From assembly GCF_004348315.1 (NCBI RefSeq), contig NZ_SMKC01000004.1, positions 1 through 64,000 of the forward strand: DNA of 64,000 bases, given 5' to 3'. This DNA comes from Streptomyces sp. 8K308. GTDB taxonomy: Bacteria > Actinomycetota > Actinomycetes > Streptomycetales > Streptomycetaceae. The translations under genes and the position numbers were made by a program. Positions 33,378-42,348 of the stretch are shown one piece after another (positions within the stretch are counted from its first letter, which is position 1; the number at the start of each line of letters is the position of its first letter). Under the pieces are notes generated by a model. It made no database searches. It had not been told where the DNA came from and saw only the letters and a program-made list of their open reading frames with translations.

Positions 33378-34652
33378 GTGAGCTCGACAGCCTTGAACCG
33401 CAGAACCGCGATCGTCGCCGGTCTCGGCGCCGCACTGGCCGGCGCGGTCGTCACCCTGGGCCGGCCGACGACCGCGGCGGCGGCGGTGGACGACCCCGCC
33501 AGGAACGCCGCGCCGTACCACCGCGCGTTCCCCCTCTTCCGCAGCGCCAACATGTCGTCACCCGACCGGCTCTCCTCCGGAGTCGGCTTCCACTCGTTCC
33601 GGATCCCCGCCGTGGTCACCACGAGCACCGGCCGGATCCTGGCGTTCGCGGAAGGGCGCCGGCACGACAACCGTGACCACGGCGACATCAACCTCGTCTA
33701 CAAGCGCACCAGGACCACCACCAGCCACGGGGCGAACCCCGGTGACTGGGGGCCCCTGCGGGAGATCGCCGGCACCGGCACCGGCACCGGCACCTGGGGC
33801 AACCCCACGCCGGTCGTGGACGGCACGACCATCTACCTGTTCATGTCCTGGAACGCGAGCGACCGCAGCTTCAAGGGCGGCGACCTCCTGCCGGACGGCT
33901 CCCGCACCAGGAAGGTCGACTCGACCGAGGCGGGCCGCCGCCACCTCTATCTGACCAGGAGCACCGACGACGGCAACACCTGGTCGACGCCCCGGCGGGT
34001 GACCTCGCAACTCACCCCGAGCGGCTGGGCCTGGGACGCGGTCGGCCCCGGCAACGGCATCCGCATGCGCTCCGGAGAGCTGGTCATACCGGCGCAGGGC
34101 CGGAACATCATCGGCCGCGGCTCCGCCGGCAACCGGACCTGGTCCTACCAGTCGCTGTCCCAGCAGTACAACGAGGGCACCATCGCGCAGACCCCGGACG
34201 GCAACCTCTACCGCAACGACCGCCCCCTGAGGGGCGACCACCGCATGGTCGCCCGCGGCACCCTGAGCCGGTTCGGCTCGTTCGCCGCGGACACCGGGCT
34301 GCCCGACCCCGGCTGCCAGGGCTCGGTCCTCTCCTACAACCTCGGCACGCCGGCCCGCACCATCTTCCTGAACTGCGCCTCGACCAGCAGCCGCGACCGG
34401 ACACTCCGGGTGCGCATCAGCTACGACGCGGACGCGCGCACCTACGCCTACAGCCGCCGTCTGAACGACGCCCGCGTCTCCGGGGTCGGCAGGGAGGGCG
34501 GCTACACCAGCATGACCAAGACCGCGGACAACCGGATCGGCGCCCTGATCGAGACCGACTTCTTCAACGACGGCAACGGCGGGAACTCCTACCGCGCCCT
34601 CCTCTGGCGACGGTTCAACCTGTCCTGGATCCTCAACGGCCCGGACAACTGA
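33378..34652 (+). CDS. Secreted sialidase/neuraminidase (GH33-type), Tat substrate
   Basis: An exported exo-sialidase of 424 residues with a six-bladed propeller. The N terminus carries a twin-arginine signal (NRRTAIVAGLGAALAGAV ... AAAA). The FRIP motif (HSFRIPAVVTTSTGRILAFAEGR) provides the first active-site arginine, and an Asp box is visible (STDDGNTWS). Acidic segments such as HGDINLVYKRT fit the catalytic Asp region. The GTG at 33378 is selected because GGGGGAG precedes it and the signal peptide begins there. It is a single-gene unit; release of sialic acid from host or environmental glycans is the family role. Confidence 0.87.
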   Translation: MSSTALNRRTAIVAGLGAALAGAVVTLGRPTTAAAAVDDPARNAAPYHRAFPLFRSANMSSPDRLSSGVGFHSFRIPAVVTTSTGRILAFAEGRRHDNRDHGDINLVYKRTRTTTSHGANPGDWGPLREIAGTGTGTGTWGNPTPVVDGTTIYLFMSWNASDRSFKGGDLLPDGSRTRKVDSTEAGRRHLYLTRSTDDGNTWSTPRRVTSQLTPSGWAWDAVGPGNGIRMRSGELVIPAQGRNIIGRGSAGNRTWSYQSLSQQYNEGTIAQTPDGNLYRNDRPLRGDHRMVARGTLSRFGSFAADTGLPDPGCQGSVLSYNLGTPARTIFLNCASTSSRDRTLRVRISYDADARTYAYSRRLNDARVSGVGREGGYTSMTKTADNRIGALIETDFFNDGNGGNSYRALLWRRFNLSWILNGPDN

Positions 34653-34685
34653 GGAACCGTCGCGTTCGGCGGCACCGACCCGGGA

Positions 34686-35513
34686 TCAGCAGGTGAACGG
34701 CGGCGCGTGGAGGCTGCCGAGGAGGGAAAGGGCCTGGGCGCTCGGCGTGTGCGGGGCCGCGTGGTAGACGACGAGCTGCTGGCCGGGGGCGGCGCGCACG
34801 TCGAAGGTCTGGTAGGTGAGGGACAGGGCGCCCACCTCGGGGTGGTCGAGCTCCTTGGGGCCCTGGCCCTTGAGACGCACGGCGTGCGCGTGCCACAGCG
34901 TGGCGAACTCGTCGCCGGCCGCGAGCAACGCGTCCACGACCTCGCGCAGCCGTGAGTGCTCGGGGTCGGGGCCCGTCCCGTGGCGGAGGCTGGCGACGGT
35001 CGTCTCCGCCACCTCGGGCCAGTGGCGGTAGAACGAGCGGGCCACCGGGTCGAGGAAGGCCATCAGCGCCAGGTTGTCCAGCCGCCTGAAGGGCGAGAAC
35101 AGCGCGGCGGCCAGCGCGTTGGCGGCCAGGACGTCGAGCGCCGCGTCGAGGACGAGGGCCGGGGTGTGCGCGTAGCCGTCGAGCAGCGCCCGCAGCTCGG
35201 GCGAGACCCGCCGGACGGCGGCCGAGCCGCGGGCGTCCCGGGCGGCGCCGGCCAGCCGGAAGAGGTGGTCCCTGGACTCGCCGTCCAGCCGGAGGGCGTC
35301 GCCCAGGGCGTTCAGCACCTGCGGGGAGGGGTGCCGCTCGCGTCCCTGTTCGAGGCGGGCGTAGTAGTCGCCGTTGACGCCGGCCAGCACCGCCACCTCC
35401 TCGCGCCGCAGCCCCGGCACGCGGCGCCGGCCGTAGCTGGCCAGGCCGAGATCCTCGGGGCCGAGGCGGGCGCGCCGGGCGCGCAGGAAGTCGCCGAGTG
35501 CGTTGTCGCTCAC
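34686..35513 (-). CDS. Xre-type regulator with MmyB-like ligand domain
   Basis: A 275-residue transcription factor. The N-terminal Xre helix-turn-helix (about 5-75; LGDFLRARRARLGP, RRVPGLRREEVAVLAGVNGDYYARLEQGRERHPSPQVL) is followed by an MmyB-type PAS-like domain (about 105-270; DAALDVLAANALAAALF, PEVGALSLTYQTFDVRAAPGQQLVVYHA), which in characterised relatives binds fatty acids. The start is the GTG at 35513. Such regulators often control a divergent oxidoreductase; here the upstream neighbour is a histidine phosphatase on the same strand, so its target is unclear. Confidence 0.9.
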   Translation of the reverse strand: MSDNALGDFLRARRARLGPEDLGLASYGRRRVPGLRREEVAVLAGVNGDYYARLEQGRERHPSPQVLNALGDALRLDGESRDHLFRLAGAARDARGSAAVRRVSPELRALLDGYAHTPALVLDAALDVLAANALAAALFSPFRRLDNLALMAFLDPVARSFYRHWPEVAETTVASLRHGTGPDPEHSRLREVVDALLAAGDEFATLWHAHAVRLKGQGPKELDHPEVGALSLTYQTFDVRAAPGQQLVVYHAAPHTPSAQALSLLGSLHAPPFTC

Positions 35514-35605
35514 GAGCTCAGCGTAGGCGCGGGCCGGCTCCGGCCGCCTGGGTGCGTCGCACCCAGGCAACGACCGTCCTGGCCGCTGAGCGTGGCGACC
35601 GGCTG

Positions 35606-36268
35606 TCAGACGTCCTCGACGCTGGCCCCCGCGGGCCCGCTGTCGACCGGGCCGCTGTCCTCGGCGCCGACGGCCCGGCCCTCCCACGTGAGGGTCAGCC
35701 AGCCCTCGTCGGGCGAGCCGGAGAGGACCACGATCCCGGTGTTCCGCAGCTCGTGAGTGGAGGCGAAGGCGACGTCGACGTTCGCCGCCCGCGCGGCCAC
35801 CCACATGCGGATGGCGGCGCCGTGGCTCACCATGGCCACCGTCCCGGCCCCGGAGGCCGCGGCCTCCGCGACGACGGCGTCGAAGCGCCCAAGCGCCTCC
35901 GCCCCGCGCTCCCCGCCCGGCATCCGGAGCTCCGTCTCGCCCGCCGACCAGGCGAAGACCGTGGTCAGGTACGTCTCGACGGCCGGGTCGTCGCCCCGCA
36001 TCTCCAGATCGCCGGCGGACAGCTCCCGGATGCCGTCCCGCACCAGGACCTCCAGGCCCGTCGCGGCGGCCAGCGGGGCCGCGGTGAGCTGCGTGCGGAT
36101 CAGGGTGGACGCGTAGAGCGCGCCGATCTCCTCCGCGGCGAGCGCCTCGGGCAGGGCCGCCGCCTGCTGCTGCCCCAGGGGGGTCAGCGCCGGCCCGGGC
36201 ACGGCCGTGTCCAGGAGGTGCTTGAGGTTGGACGGGGTCTGGCCGTGGCGTATCAGCAGCAAACGCAT
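35606..36268 (-). CDS. Histidine phosphatase superfamily protein
   Basis: A 220-residue phosphoglycerate-mutase-like phosphatase. The phospho-accepting histidine is in the N-terminal RHG motif (LLLIRHGQTPSNLKHLLDTAVPGPALTPLGQQQA), the second catalytic histidine is in VAMVSHGAAIRMWV, and arginine/glutamate of the pocket lie in STLIRTQLTAAPLA and IRELSAGDLEMRGDD. It is soluble with a short acidic tail. Substrate not determinable; neighbours do not suggest a pathway. Confidence 0.9.
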   Translation of the reverse strand: MRLLLIRHGQTPSNLKHLLDTAVPGPALTPLGQQQAAALPEALAAEEIGALYASTLIRTQLTAAPLAAATGLEVLVRDGIRELSAGDLEMRGDDPAVETYLTTVFAWSAGETELRMPGGERGAEALGRFDAVVAEAAASGAGTVAMVSHGAAIRMWVAARAANVDVAFASTHELRNTGIVVLSGSPDEGWLTLTWEGRAVGAEDSGPVDSGPAGASVEDV

Positions 36269-36359
36269 GGAATCGGTCTGTCTCCAGGGATCGGTCGCGG
36301 ACCTTCCACTGTGCCACCACGCCGACCGGCGCGGCGGACGCCGGTCGGCGGGCGAGGCC

Positions 36360-37353
36360 TCAGCCCCGGGCGTCCGCCCTTTCGGCCGGATCGGGCGCGG
36401 CGCCGTCGGCCTGCTCCGCGGCCTTCCGCATCGCCGCCAGGCTGGTGATCGTCGTGACGAGGAGCACGCCGCAGATGACGCCCAGCGAGACGGGGGTGGA
36501 GACCTCCGGCACGTGCAGGCTCGTCGTCTCGTGGATGCCGTGCAGGACCAGCTTCACGCCGATGAACGCGAGGATGACCGACAGGCCGTAGGACAGGTGG
36601 ACCAGCTTCTTCAGCAGCCCGACGATGAGAAAGTACAGCTGGCGCAGTCCCATCAAGGCGAAGGCGTTCGCCGTGAAGACGATGTACGGGTCCTGGGTCA
36701 GGCCGAAGATCGCCGGGATCGAGTCCACCGCGAAGAGGATGTCCGTGAGGCCGATCGCCAGCATGACGATCAGCATGGGGGTGACCAGCCGCCTGCCGTT
36801 CTCGTGGATGACCAGCCTCGTGCCGTGCCACCTGTCCGTGGAGGGCACGCGCCGCTGAATGGCCTTCAACAGGCGCCCCTCCTCCCAGTCCTCGTCCGTC
36901 TCGTCGGCCCGGGCCTCCTGGATGAACTTCCAGGCGGTCCAGACGAGGAAGGCGCCGAAGACGAAGAAGACCCAGGCGAACCTGTCGATCGCGGCGGCGC
37001 CGGCGGCGATGAAGACGGCGCGCATCACCAGCGCGATCAGCACGCCGATCATCAGCACGCGCTGCTGGTAGATCGACGGAACCGCGAACTTCGCCATGAT
37101 CAGCACGAACACGAAGAGGTTGTCGACGCTGAGCGACTTCTCGGTGATGTAGCCCGCGAAGAACTCGCCGGACGCCCCTCCGTCCCCCCCAGACCAGCAG
37201 GCCGAGGCCGAAGAGCACGGCGAGCACGACCCAGACGATCGTCCAGACACCCGCTTCCCTGACCGAGACCTCGTGCGGCTTGCGGCCACCTATGAAGAAG
37301 TCGGCCGCGATGAGCACACACAGCCCGACGACCGTGAGCACCCACACGGTCAT
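36360..37353 (-). pseudogene. TerC/Alx-family membrane protein gene interrupted by a frameshift
   Basis: The product would be a TerC-type integral membrane protein of about 330 residues. The first part (MTVWVLTVVGLCVLIAADFF ... GLGLLVWGG) is in one frame. The rest (GEFFAGYITEKSLSVDNLF, GLTDILFAVDSIPAIFGLTQDPYIVFTANAFALMGLRQLYF) is in another. The shift occurs at a run of seven G on the coding strand (37184-37190); six would restore a continuous TerC sequence. Everything else, including the acidic residues in the membrane helices, is intact, so this is a very recent mutation, a phase-variable tract or a sequencing error. TerC proteins are linked to metal export. Confidence 0.85.
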
Positions 37354-37445
37354 GGAGACGACCAACCCTGATCCCTCCCTGTGAATGAACCACCAACGGC
37401 ACAAGGGTGACCAGGGTTTGGTAAAGCAGGCGTCAAGGGCACGCG

Positions 37446-38240
37446 CTACGCGGGGGAGAGGCCGGCCGCGTCCAACAGGTAGGCGGTGAGCGGCTCGTAG
37501 AAGCGCGGGCTGGTGACGTAGTCGTCGAGCGGCACGCACACCGTGAGCGTGCCCTCCGCCTCGCCGAGGAAGAGCGCCGGGTCGTTGCTGTCGGCGTAGC
37601 CGATGGTGTCGATGCCGCGCTCGGCGGCGCAGCCGGCCCAGCCGTGGTCGGCGATCACCAGGTTGGGCAGGGCCTCGCCCTCCTGCGGGAGGGCGTCCAG
37701 GATCTCGGCCATCGGGCGCGGTGAGTGGGTGTGCCAGAGCGAGGCGCCGCGCTCGTAGACGGCGACGCCGGCGAACTGGGCGATGCGGCCCTCGTCTGCG
37801 GTGAGGCCGAGCGGCACCCGCACCAGCTCGCAGCCGGCGGCCAGGAGGGCGGCGGCGGTGCGGGCGTGCACGTCGAGCAGCCCGCCGGGGTGGCCGGTGG
37901 CCACCAGCACCCGCTGCCGGTCGGCGACCGCCTTGCGCAGCAGTGTCGCGGCCCGGTCAAGGGCGTCGACGGTCAGCTCGGGGTCGATGGTGTCCTGGCC
38001 CTGCCGGTGCTCCGGGTCCTCGTCGACGCCGCACCGCTCGGCCATCACCGCGAGCACGTCCTGCTCGTCGGTCCAGCGGTCACCGAGTTCGAGGCCGAGC
38101 CAGAAGTAGCGGTTGCCGTTGGCCAGCTCCCGGTAGTGCGCCAGGTTGTTCTCCCGGGGGGTGGCGACCTCGCCCGCGATCCTGGTCTGTATGAGGTGGT
38201 CGATCAGTTCGGCTCGGGAGGGGACGGCGGAGGTCGGCAT
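37446..38240 (-). CDS. Conserved actinobacterial protein, phosphatase-like annotation uncertain
   Basis: A soluble protein of 264 residues (MPTSAVPSRAELIDHLIQTRIAGEVATPRENNLAHY...). It has an alpha/beta pattern with candidate pocket motifs QRVLVATGHPGGLLDVHARTAAALLAAGC and NLVIADHGWAGCAAERGIDTIGYADSNDPAL, and a possible catalytic Asp/His pair in the latter. Similar Streptomyces proteins are sometimes named phosphatases; I see no classical phosphatase motif and treat that as unproven. Good codon pattern throughout. It lies 92 bp upstream of terC on the same strand. Confidence 0.7.
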   Translation of the reverse strand: MPTSAVPSRAELIDHLIQTRIAGEVATPRENNLAHYRELANGNRYFWLGLELGDRWTDEQDVLAVMAERCGVDEDPEHRQGQDTIDPELTVDALDRAATLLRKAVADRQRVLVATGHPGGLLDVHARTAAALLAAGCELVRVPLGLTADEGRIAQFAGVAVYERGASLWHTHSPRPMAEILDALPQEGEALPNLVIADHGWAGCAAERGIDTIGYADSNDPALFLGEAEGTLTVCVPLDDYVTSPRFYEPLTAYLLDAAGLSPA

Positions 38241-38429
38241 ACGGCAAGTATCGCCTGGCGGGTGAACTTACGGTGGCGGTGTCGCCGAGCTGTGATCTCG
38301 TCGTGTGGGGTAGGTCATCCGATGTATGCCGGGCGCGGACGATCCTCCCGTCGGTCGAGGTGGGGGCGGGTGGCCAGGGCCTAGCGTCGGGAGCGTTCGT
38401 GGCGGACGTTCGAGAGGGGACGCGGGACG

Positions 38430-38624
38430 ATGGCTCCTGGCAAGGTACGGCTGGCCGAGGGTGGGGCGCTGGTCGTGGGCGGCGGCCTGCTCCGGCTCTT
38501 CGGCGGCGACCTGGAGCTCGGCTGGTTCGACGCGCACCCGCTCGGCGTGGTCCTGATGGTGGTCGGCGGCGTCCAACTGCTGGAGGGCGCCTGGCGGTTG
38601 AGGCGGGGGCGGGAGTCGGCGTGA
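38430..38624 (+). CDS. Small two-helix membrane protein
   Basis: A 64-residue protein with two short hydrophobic helices (LAEGGALVVGGGLLRLFGG and LGVVLMVVGGVQLLEGAWRL) joined by an acidic turn and ending in a basic tail. It resembles the small Streptomyces membrane proteins grouped under DUF5708-like names; this link is tentative. The ATG at 38430 follows GGGACG, a weak ribosome binding site. It is transcribed alone, between two minus-strand genes. Confidence 0.55.
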   Translation: MAPGKVRLAEGGALVVGGGLLRLFGGDLELGWFDAHPLGVVLMVVGGVQLLEGAWRLRRGRESA

Positions 38625-38675
38625 GCTGCGGCGCGGGACAAGGACAGCGGCGACGAGGGCGGGCCTGGCGGCTGG

Positions 38676-39572
38676 TCAGCGGCGGGCGAAGGCCGTCGCG
38701 AGCTGGTCGAGCAGCGCCGTGGCGGACGGGTGGGGGGCACGCCGCGGGGTGATCGCGTGGATGCCGCGGGTCGGGGGATCGACGAGGGGAACCGTGGTGA
38801 CGTCGGCCCGCAGCGCGCCCGTCAACGCCCCGGGGACCAGGGCGATGGCGTGACCGGTCGCGACCAGGGCCGTCTTGCCCGGCAGATCGGCCGCGGCGAG
38901 GTCGATGCGGGCGGTGACGCCGGCGCGGGCGGCGTGCTGGCGCAGCAGCGCCGCGGAGCCGTCGTTGTCCTCGACCCACGTCTGGTCGGCCAGCGCCCGG
39001 ATGTCCACCGGGCCGTGCCCCGCCTGTGGGTGGCCGAGGGGCAGCACGACGACCATCTCGTCCATCCCCAGGAACCGGCGCTCGACGCGCGGGTCGTCTG
39101 GCAGCCCGGGCGGCGCGTCGGTGACGACGGCGACGTCGAGATCGCCGGCGATCACCCGGTCGTGCAGCCGCGCGCTGAGTCCGGGCGACAGGCTCCACGG
39201 CAGCGGTCCTGCCACGTCAAGCAGGCGGCGGATCGCCGCGGGCACAAGGCCGGCGGCCAGCGACGGCGTCGCGCCGACGGTCAGCGGCCGACTCGGCGCC
39301 CCGTCGCGAACCTCCCGCACGGCGCGCACGGCGCGGTCGGCCTCGTTGAGCGCGACCAGGGCGTGGCGACGGAACACCTCCCCGGCGGCCGTCGGGCGCA
39401 CGCCGCGCACCTGCCGTTCCACCAGCGCCACCCCGAGCTGGCGCTCGAGACCGGCGACCTGCCGGGAGACGGCGGACTGGGTGTAACCGAGCTCGGCGGC
39501 GGCCGCCGACAGCGAGCCGAGCCGGCACACCACCACGAACGTCCGCCACGCGGTCAGTTCCATGCGGGCCAT
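38676..39572 (-). CDS. LysR-family transcriptional regulator
   Basis: A 298-residue regulator. The N-terminal helix-turn-helix (about 5-65) includes AAELGYTQSAVSRQVAGLERQLGVALVERQ; the effector domain follows from about 95 (PLTVGATPSLAAGLVP) with the typical DLDVAVVTDAPPG and ATGHAIALVPGAL segments. It diverges from a dehydrogenase gene, with a 15-bp inverted repeat between them. The start is ATG at 39572 or the in-frame ATG at 39563. Effector unknown. Confidence 0.9.
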   Translation of the reverse strand: MARMELTAWRTFVVVCRLGSLSAAAAELGYTQSAVSRQVAGLERQLGVALVERQVRGVRPTAAGEVFRRHALVALNEADRAVRAVREVRDGAPSRPLTVGATPSLAAGLVPAAIRRLLDVAGPLPWSLSPGLSARLHDRVIAGDLDVAVVTDAPPGLPDDPRVERRFLGMDEMVVVLPLGHPQAGHGPVDIRALADQTWVEDNDGSAALLRQHAARAGVTARIDLAAADLPGKTALVATGHAIALVPGALTGALRADVTTVPLVDPPTRGIHAITPRRAPHPSATALLDQLATAFARR

Positions 39573-39586
39573 CGTACGCGGTGGGT

Positions 39587-39601
39587 ATGCGTGGCACGCA
39601 T
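39587..39601. promoter_or_regulatory. LysR-type operator between regulator and dehydrogenase
   Basis: ATGCGT and ACGCAT arms flank three bases. The site lies 15 bp upstream of the LysR start and 60 bp upstream of the dehydrogenase start, and fits the T-N11-A operator form. Confidence 0.62.
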
Positions 39602-39660
39602 GGCTGACCTGCGAGATCCGCGCTTGTCGCAGGCCTGGCGCGGTCCGCAGGCTGGGACGC

Positions 39661-40821
39661 ATGACCGAACCGCACACGATCGCCGTCCTCGGCCTGGGCC
39701 GCATGGGCACCGCGATCGCCACCCGACTCGCCGACCACGACCGCGCCTCGGAGGTCGTCGGTTGGACCCGCTCCGGACGCGGCGCGGCGGGCGCCGTCCG
39801 GACGACCGGCGACCCGAACGACGCCGTGGCCAAGGCCGACATCGTCCTGCTTGCGCTGTTCGACGGCCCGGCCTGCCGGCAGGTCGTCGACCGGGTCCAC
39901 GGTTCCCTGCGTCCGGACGCGATCGTGCTGAACACCGGCACCATCGCCCCCGATGAGGCGGCGGAGCTGGCCAGGCGGCTCGGCAAGAGCTACGTCCACG
40001 CGCCGGTGCTCGGCTCCGTGCCGGCCGTCGCGGCCGGCGCCCTGCGGATCCTCGCCGCCGCCGACCAAAGCGCGTTCGACCTGGCCCGGCCGGTCCTGGA
40101 AGCGCTCGGCACCGTGCACCGGATCGACGACGCCGCCACCGCCGCCGCGCTCAAGCTGGTCGCCAACAGTGGTCTCGCCGGGGCCGTCCTCGCGCTCCGC
40201 GAGGCGCTGCGGCAGGCGGACGCGCTCGGCCTGGCGCGTGAACAGGTGCTCGACGTCCTCGAACTCGGCCCGCTCGGCGGGCTCGTCGCGCGCAAGTGGA
40301 CGTTCCTCCTCGGTGAGCCGACCACGGCCGAGTTCACGATCGGCGCGCTCGCCAAGGACATGGCGCTGCTGGCCGCCGCGTCAGAAAGCCCCCTGCGCGG
40401 CGCGGCCGAGCTCGCCGACACCGGCGCGGACCCGGAGGCCGACATCGCCGTCGCCGCCACGGTCCCCGCCGTGGACGACGCCGTGCTCGAACCCCTGCGC
40501 GCCTACATCCGCGGCCACGCCACCGGCGACCCCACCCACTTCCGCGCGGCCTTCCTGCCCACCGCCCACGTCGAGGGGGTCAGGGACGGCGCGTTCGTCT
40601 CATGGCCGCTGGAAGACTACTGCGCCCTCTTCGACGGCCGGCCGGCCCCGGACGAACCGGCCCGCTCCCGCCGCGTCGACGCCGTCGACGTCCACGGCAC
40701 CGTCGCGACCGCGACCATGACCCTCCGCCACGGCGCGGACACCTTCACCGACGTCTTCCTGCTGGTCCACGTCGACGGCCGCTGGCGCATCGTCAACAAG
40801 GCGTACCACCGGCACGCCTGA
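39661..40821 (+). CDS. NADP-dependent beta-hydroxyacid/imine reductase-like dehydrogenase fused to an NTF2-like domain
   Basis: A two-domain protein of 386 residues. Residues about 1-275 form a 6-phosphogluconate/3-hydroxyisobutyrate-dehydrogenase-like enzyme: dinucleotide motif IAVLGLGRMGTAIATRLA, substrate loop VLNTGTIAPDEAAELARRL, and catalytic-region helix ALKLVANSGLAGAVLALREAL. From about 280 a second domain appears (VPAVDDAVLEPLRAYIRGHATGDPTHFRAAF ... DTFTDVFLLVHVDGRWRIVNKAYHRHA), matching the lumazine-binding/NTF2-like group. The reading frame is continuous across the junction. Control by the divergent LysR is likely. Substrate unknown. Confidence 0.85.
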   Translation: MTEPHTIAVLGLGRMGTAIATRLADHDRASEVVGWTRSGRGAAGAVRTTGDPNDAVAKADIVLLALFDGPACRQVVDRVHGSLRPDAIVLNTGTIAPDEAAELARRLGKSYVHAPVLGSVPAVAAGALRILAAADQSAFDLARPVLEALGTVHRIDDAATAAALKLVANSGLAGAVLALREALRQADALGLAREQVLDVLELGPLGGLVARKWTFLLGEPTTAEFTIGALAKDMALLAAASESPLRGAAELADTGADPEADIAVAATVPAVDDAVLEPLRAYIRGHATGDPTHFRAAFLPTAHVEGVRDGAFVSWPLEDYCALFDGRPAPDEPARSRRVDAVDVHGTVATATMTLRHGADTFTDVFLLVHVDGRWRIVNKAYHRHA

Positions 40822-40885
40822 CGGCCCGATCGGTGTCCCGAGCGGTCATCGCGCGGTGCGGGGGAGCGCCGGCGAACTGGAGGGC

Positions 40886-40960
40886 TCAGGGCAGTGTCAG
40901 GATCTACGGTCCTTCGTTCGTGGTGGCCACCGTGTGCTCGGAGTGGACCGGCCGGCCGCC
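40886..40960 (-). pseudogene. Remnant of the 3' end of a methionine aminopeptidase gene
   Basis: About 75 bp are nearly 90 percent identical, in the same orientation, to the last 75 bp of the intact map gene at 46421-46495, including its TGA stop. Read in frame it gives EHTVATTNEGP, then a TAG nonsense codon, then ILTLP and stop, against EHTVAITNEGPRILTLP in map. Similarity ends abruptly on the 5' side. It marks the far end of a 5.5-kb segment that ends at map (see findings). Confidence 0.85.
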
Positions 40961-41093
40961 GCCTGGGCTCGGCGCCCGAACGCCGGCTCGTCAGGCGCCC
41001 GTCGCACAGTCCCGACTCGACGTGCCCTCCGACACGCGCTCGGTTGACTGGGCAAGGCTGTAAGGTTTCGCGCTCTGCCGGACATTACTGGGC

Positions 41094-41606
41094 ATGGAAT
41101 TGGAAACTCGGGCCGATGAGTTCGACCGGCTCTACCGGGCGACCTACCGCCGGGTGTTCGCCTACGTCCTCCGTCGGCTCAGCGAGACGGCCGCGCAGGA
41201 CGTGGTGTCCGAGGTGTACACGGTGGCGTGGCGGAAACGTCGGCACCTGCCCGAAGACGATCACGAGGCGGCGTTGTGGTTGTTCGGCATCGCCCGCAAC
41301 GTTCTCGCGAACCAGGCTCGGAGTCAGCGGCGCTGGGCGCGGCTGATGCTCCGCGTGGCGGAGCATCCCCCGCCCCCGGCCGTCGACGACCAGCACGGCG
41401 TCGGGCTCGCGTTGACCGCCCTGTCGGCCGTCGACCAGGAAGTCCTGCGGCTCGCGTACTGGGACGACCTGCCCCACCGCGACATCGCCGTGATCCTTGG
41501 CGTCTCGGCCGCGGCCGTGACCACCCGACTGTCCCGCGCCCGGGAGCGGCTGCGTGCCGCCCTGGACACCCAGAGGAACGAGGCGAACACCCATGCCGAT
41601 GTCTGA
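41094..41606 (+). CDS. ECF RNA polymerase sigma factor
   Basis: A 170-residue extracytoplasmic-function sigma factor. Region 2 spans about 5-70 (FDRLYRATYRRVFAYVLRRL, AQDVVSEVYTVAWRKR, WLFGIARNVLANQARSQRRW) and region 4 about 108-160 (ALSAVDQEVLRLAYWDDLPHRDIAVILGVSAAAVTTRLSRARERLR). There is no C-terminal extension. The stop overlaps the start of a membrane protein by 14 bp, the classic position of an anti-sigma or sensor partner. A subtilisin follows. No -35/-10 autoregulatory box is recognised in the 272 bp upstream. Confidence 0.92.
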   Translation: MELETRADEFDRLYRATYRRVFAYVLRRLSETAAQDVVSEVYTVAWRKRRHLPEDDHEAALWLFGIARNVLANQARSQRRWARLMLRVAEHPPPPAVDDQHGVGLALTALSAVDQEVLRLAYWDDLPHRDIAVILGVSAAAVTTRLSRARERLRAALDTQRNEANTHADV

Positions 41607-42285
41607 CGAGGAGCTGGAGCAGATGTTTCGTAGCGCGGACCCGGTCGCTCACCGGACCCTGCCCGACCCGCCGCCCTTCCGTCCCCGGGCCCGTTTCCGG
41701 CGAAGGTTCGTCATTCCCGTGGTGGCCGCGCTGGCCATCGGCGGGGCGACCGCTGCCGGAACGACCTGGATCGTCGGAGACGGTGAGGGACACTCCTTCG
41801 ACTCGACCACCGTCAGCTGCATGGCCGCCCACGGCAGGGGCGACGCCGTCGTCGGTTTCAACCCGGTGACCGACGACCCGCTCGAACAGTGCGCCGAGGC
41901 GTGGGAGGGGATGCTGGACGAGCCGGTCCCCGCTGAACTCACCGCCTGCGTGGGCTGGAACGGGAGCGGCGACTCCGTTCATGTGTGGCCGGGCAGTGGC
42001 CCGGAGGTGTGCGTCGACCACGAGAGCGACCCGTGGGCCGGGCCGACGCCGGAACAGCTGGACTTCGGACAGTTCCGGCTGGACCTGGAGAGTCGGCTCC
42101 CCTCGGGCGAGTGCCTGCCGCGTGCCGAGATCGAGGGCCTGCTCTCCCGGCTCCTGGCGGAGAACCAGCTGGAGGGCTGGACGGTCCACATCGTCGATTC
42201 GCCCAACGAGGCCGTGAGCGAGGACTGCATGGAGCTGGCGCACTACCTGGAGGACGACCGGGAGGTGTGGATTCAGGCGCTCTGA
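41593..42285 (+). CDS. Single-pass membrane protein coupled to the ECF sigma factor, candidate anti-sigma
   Basis: A 230-residue protein with a short cytoplasmic N terminus (about 1-36, MPMSDEELEQMFRSADP), one transmembrane helix (about 40-60, FVIPVVAALAIGGATAAGTTW) and an acidic outer domain. The outer domain has cysteines (SCMAAHG, EQCAEAW, TACVGWN, EVCVDHE, GECLPRA, EDCMELA) able to form disulphides. The 14-bp overlap with the sigma gene and the topology suggest a membrane anti-sigma factor, but the cytoplasmic part lacks the H-x3-C-x2-C zinc motif. The CDS type is sure, the role is inferred. Confidence 0.75.
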   Translation: MPMSDEELEQMFRSADPVAHRTLPDPPPFRPRARFRRRFVIPVVAALAIGGATAAGTTWIVGDGEGHSFDSTTVSCMAAHGRGDAVVGFNPVTDDPLEQCAEAWEGMLDEPVPAELTACVGWNGSGDSVHVWPGSGPEVCVDHESDPWAGPTPEQLDFGQFRLDLESRLPSGECLPRAEIEGLLSRLLAENQLEGWTVHIVDSPNEAVSEDCMELAHYLEDDREVWIQAL

Positions 42286-42348
42286 GCCGGAGTGTCACAC
42301 ATCGCCGGCGCATGAGCGTCATGCCCATCCCACTTCGAAGGAGATCGA

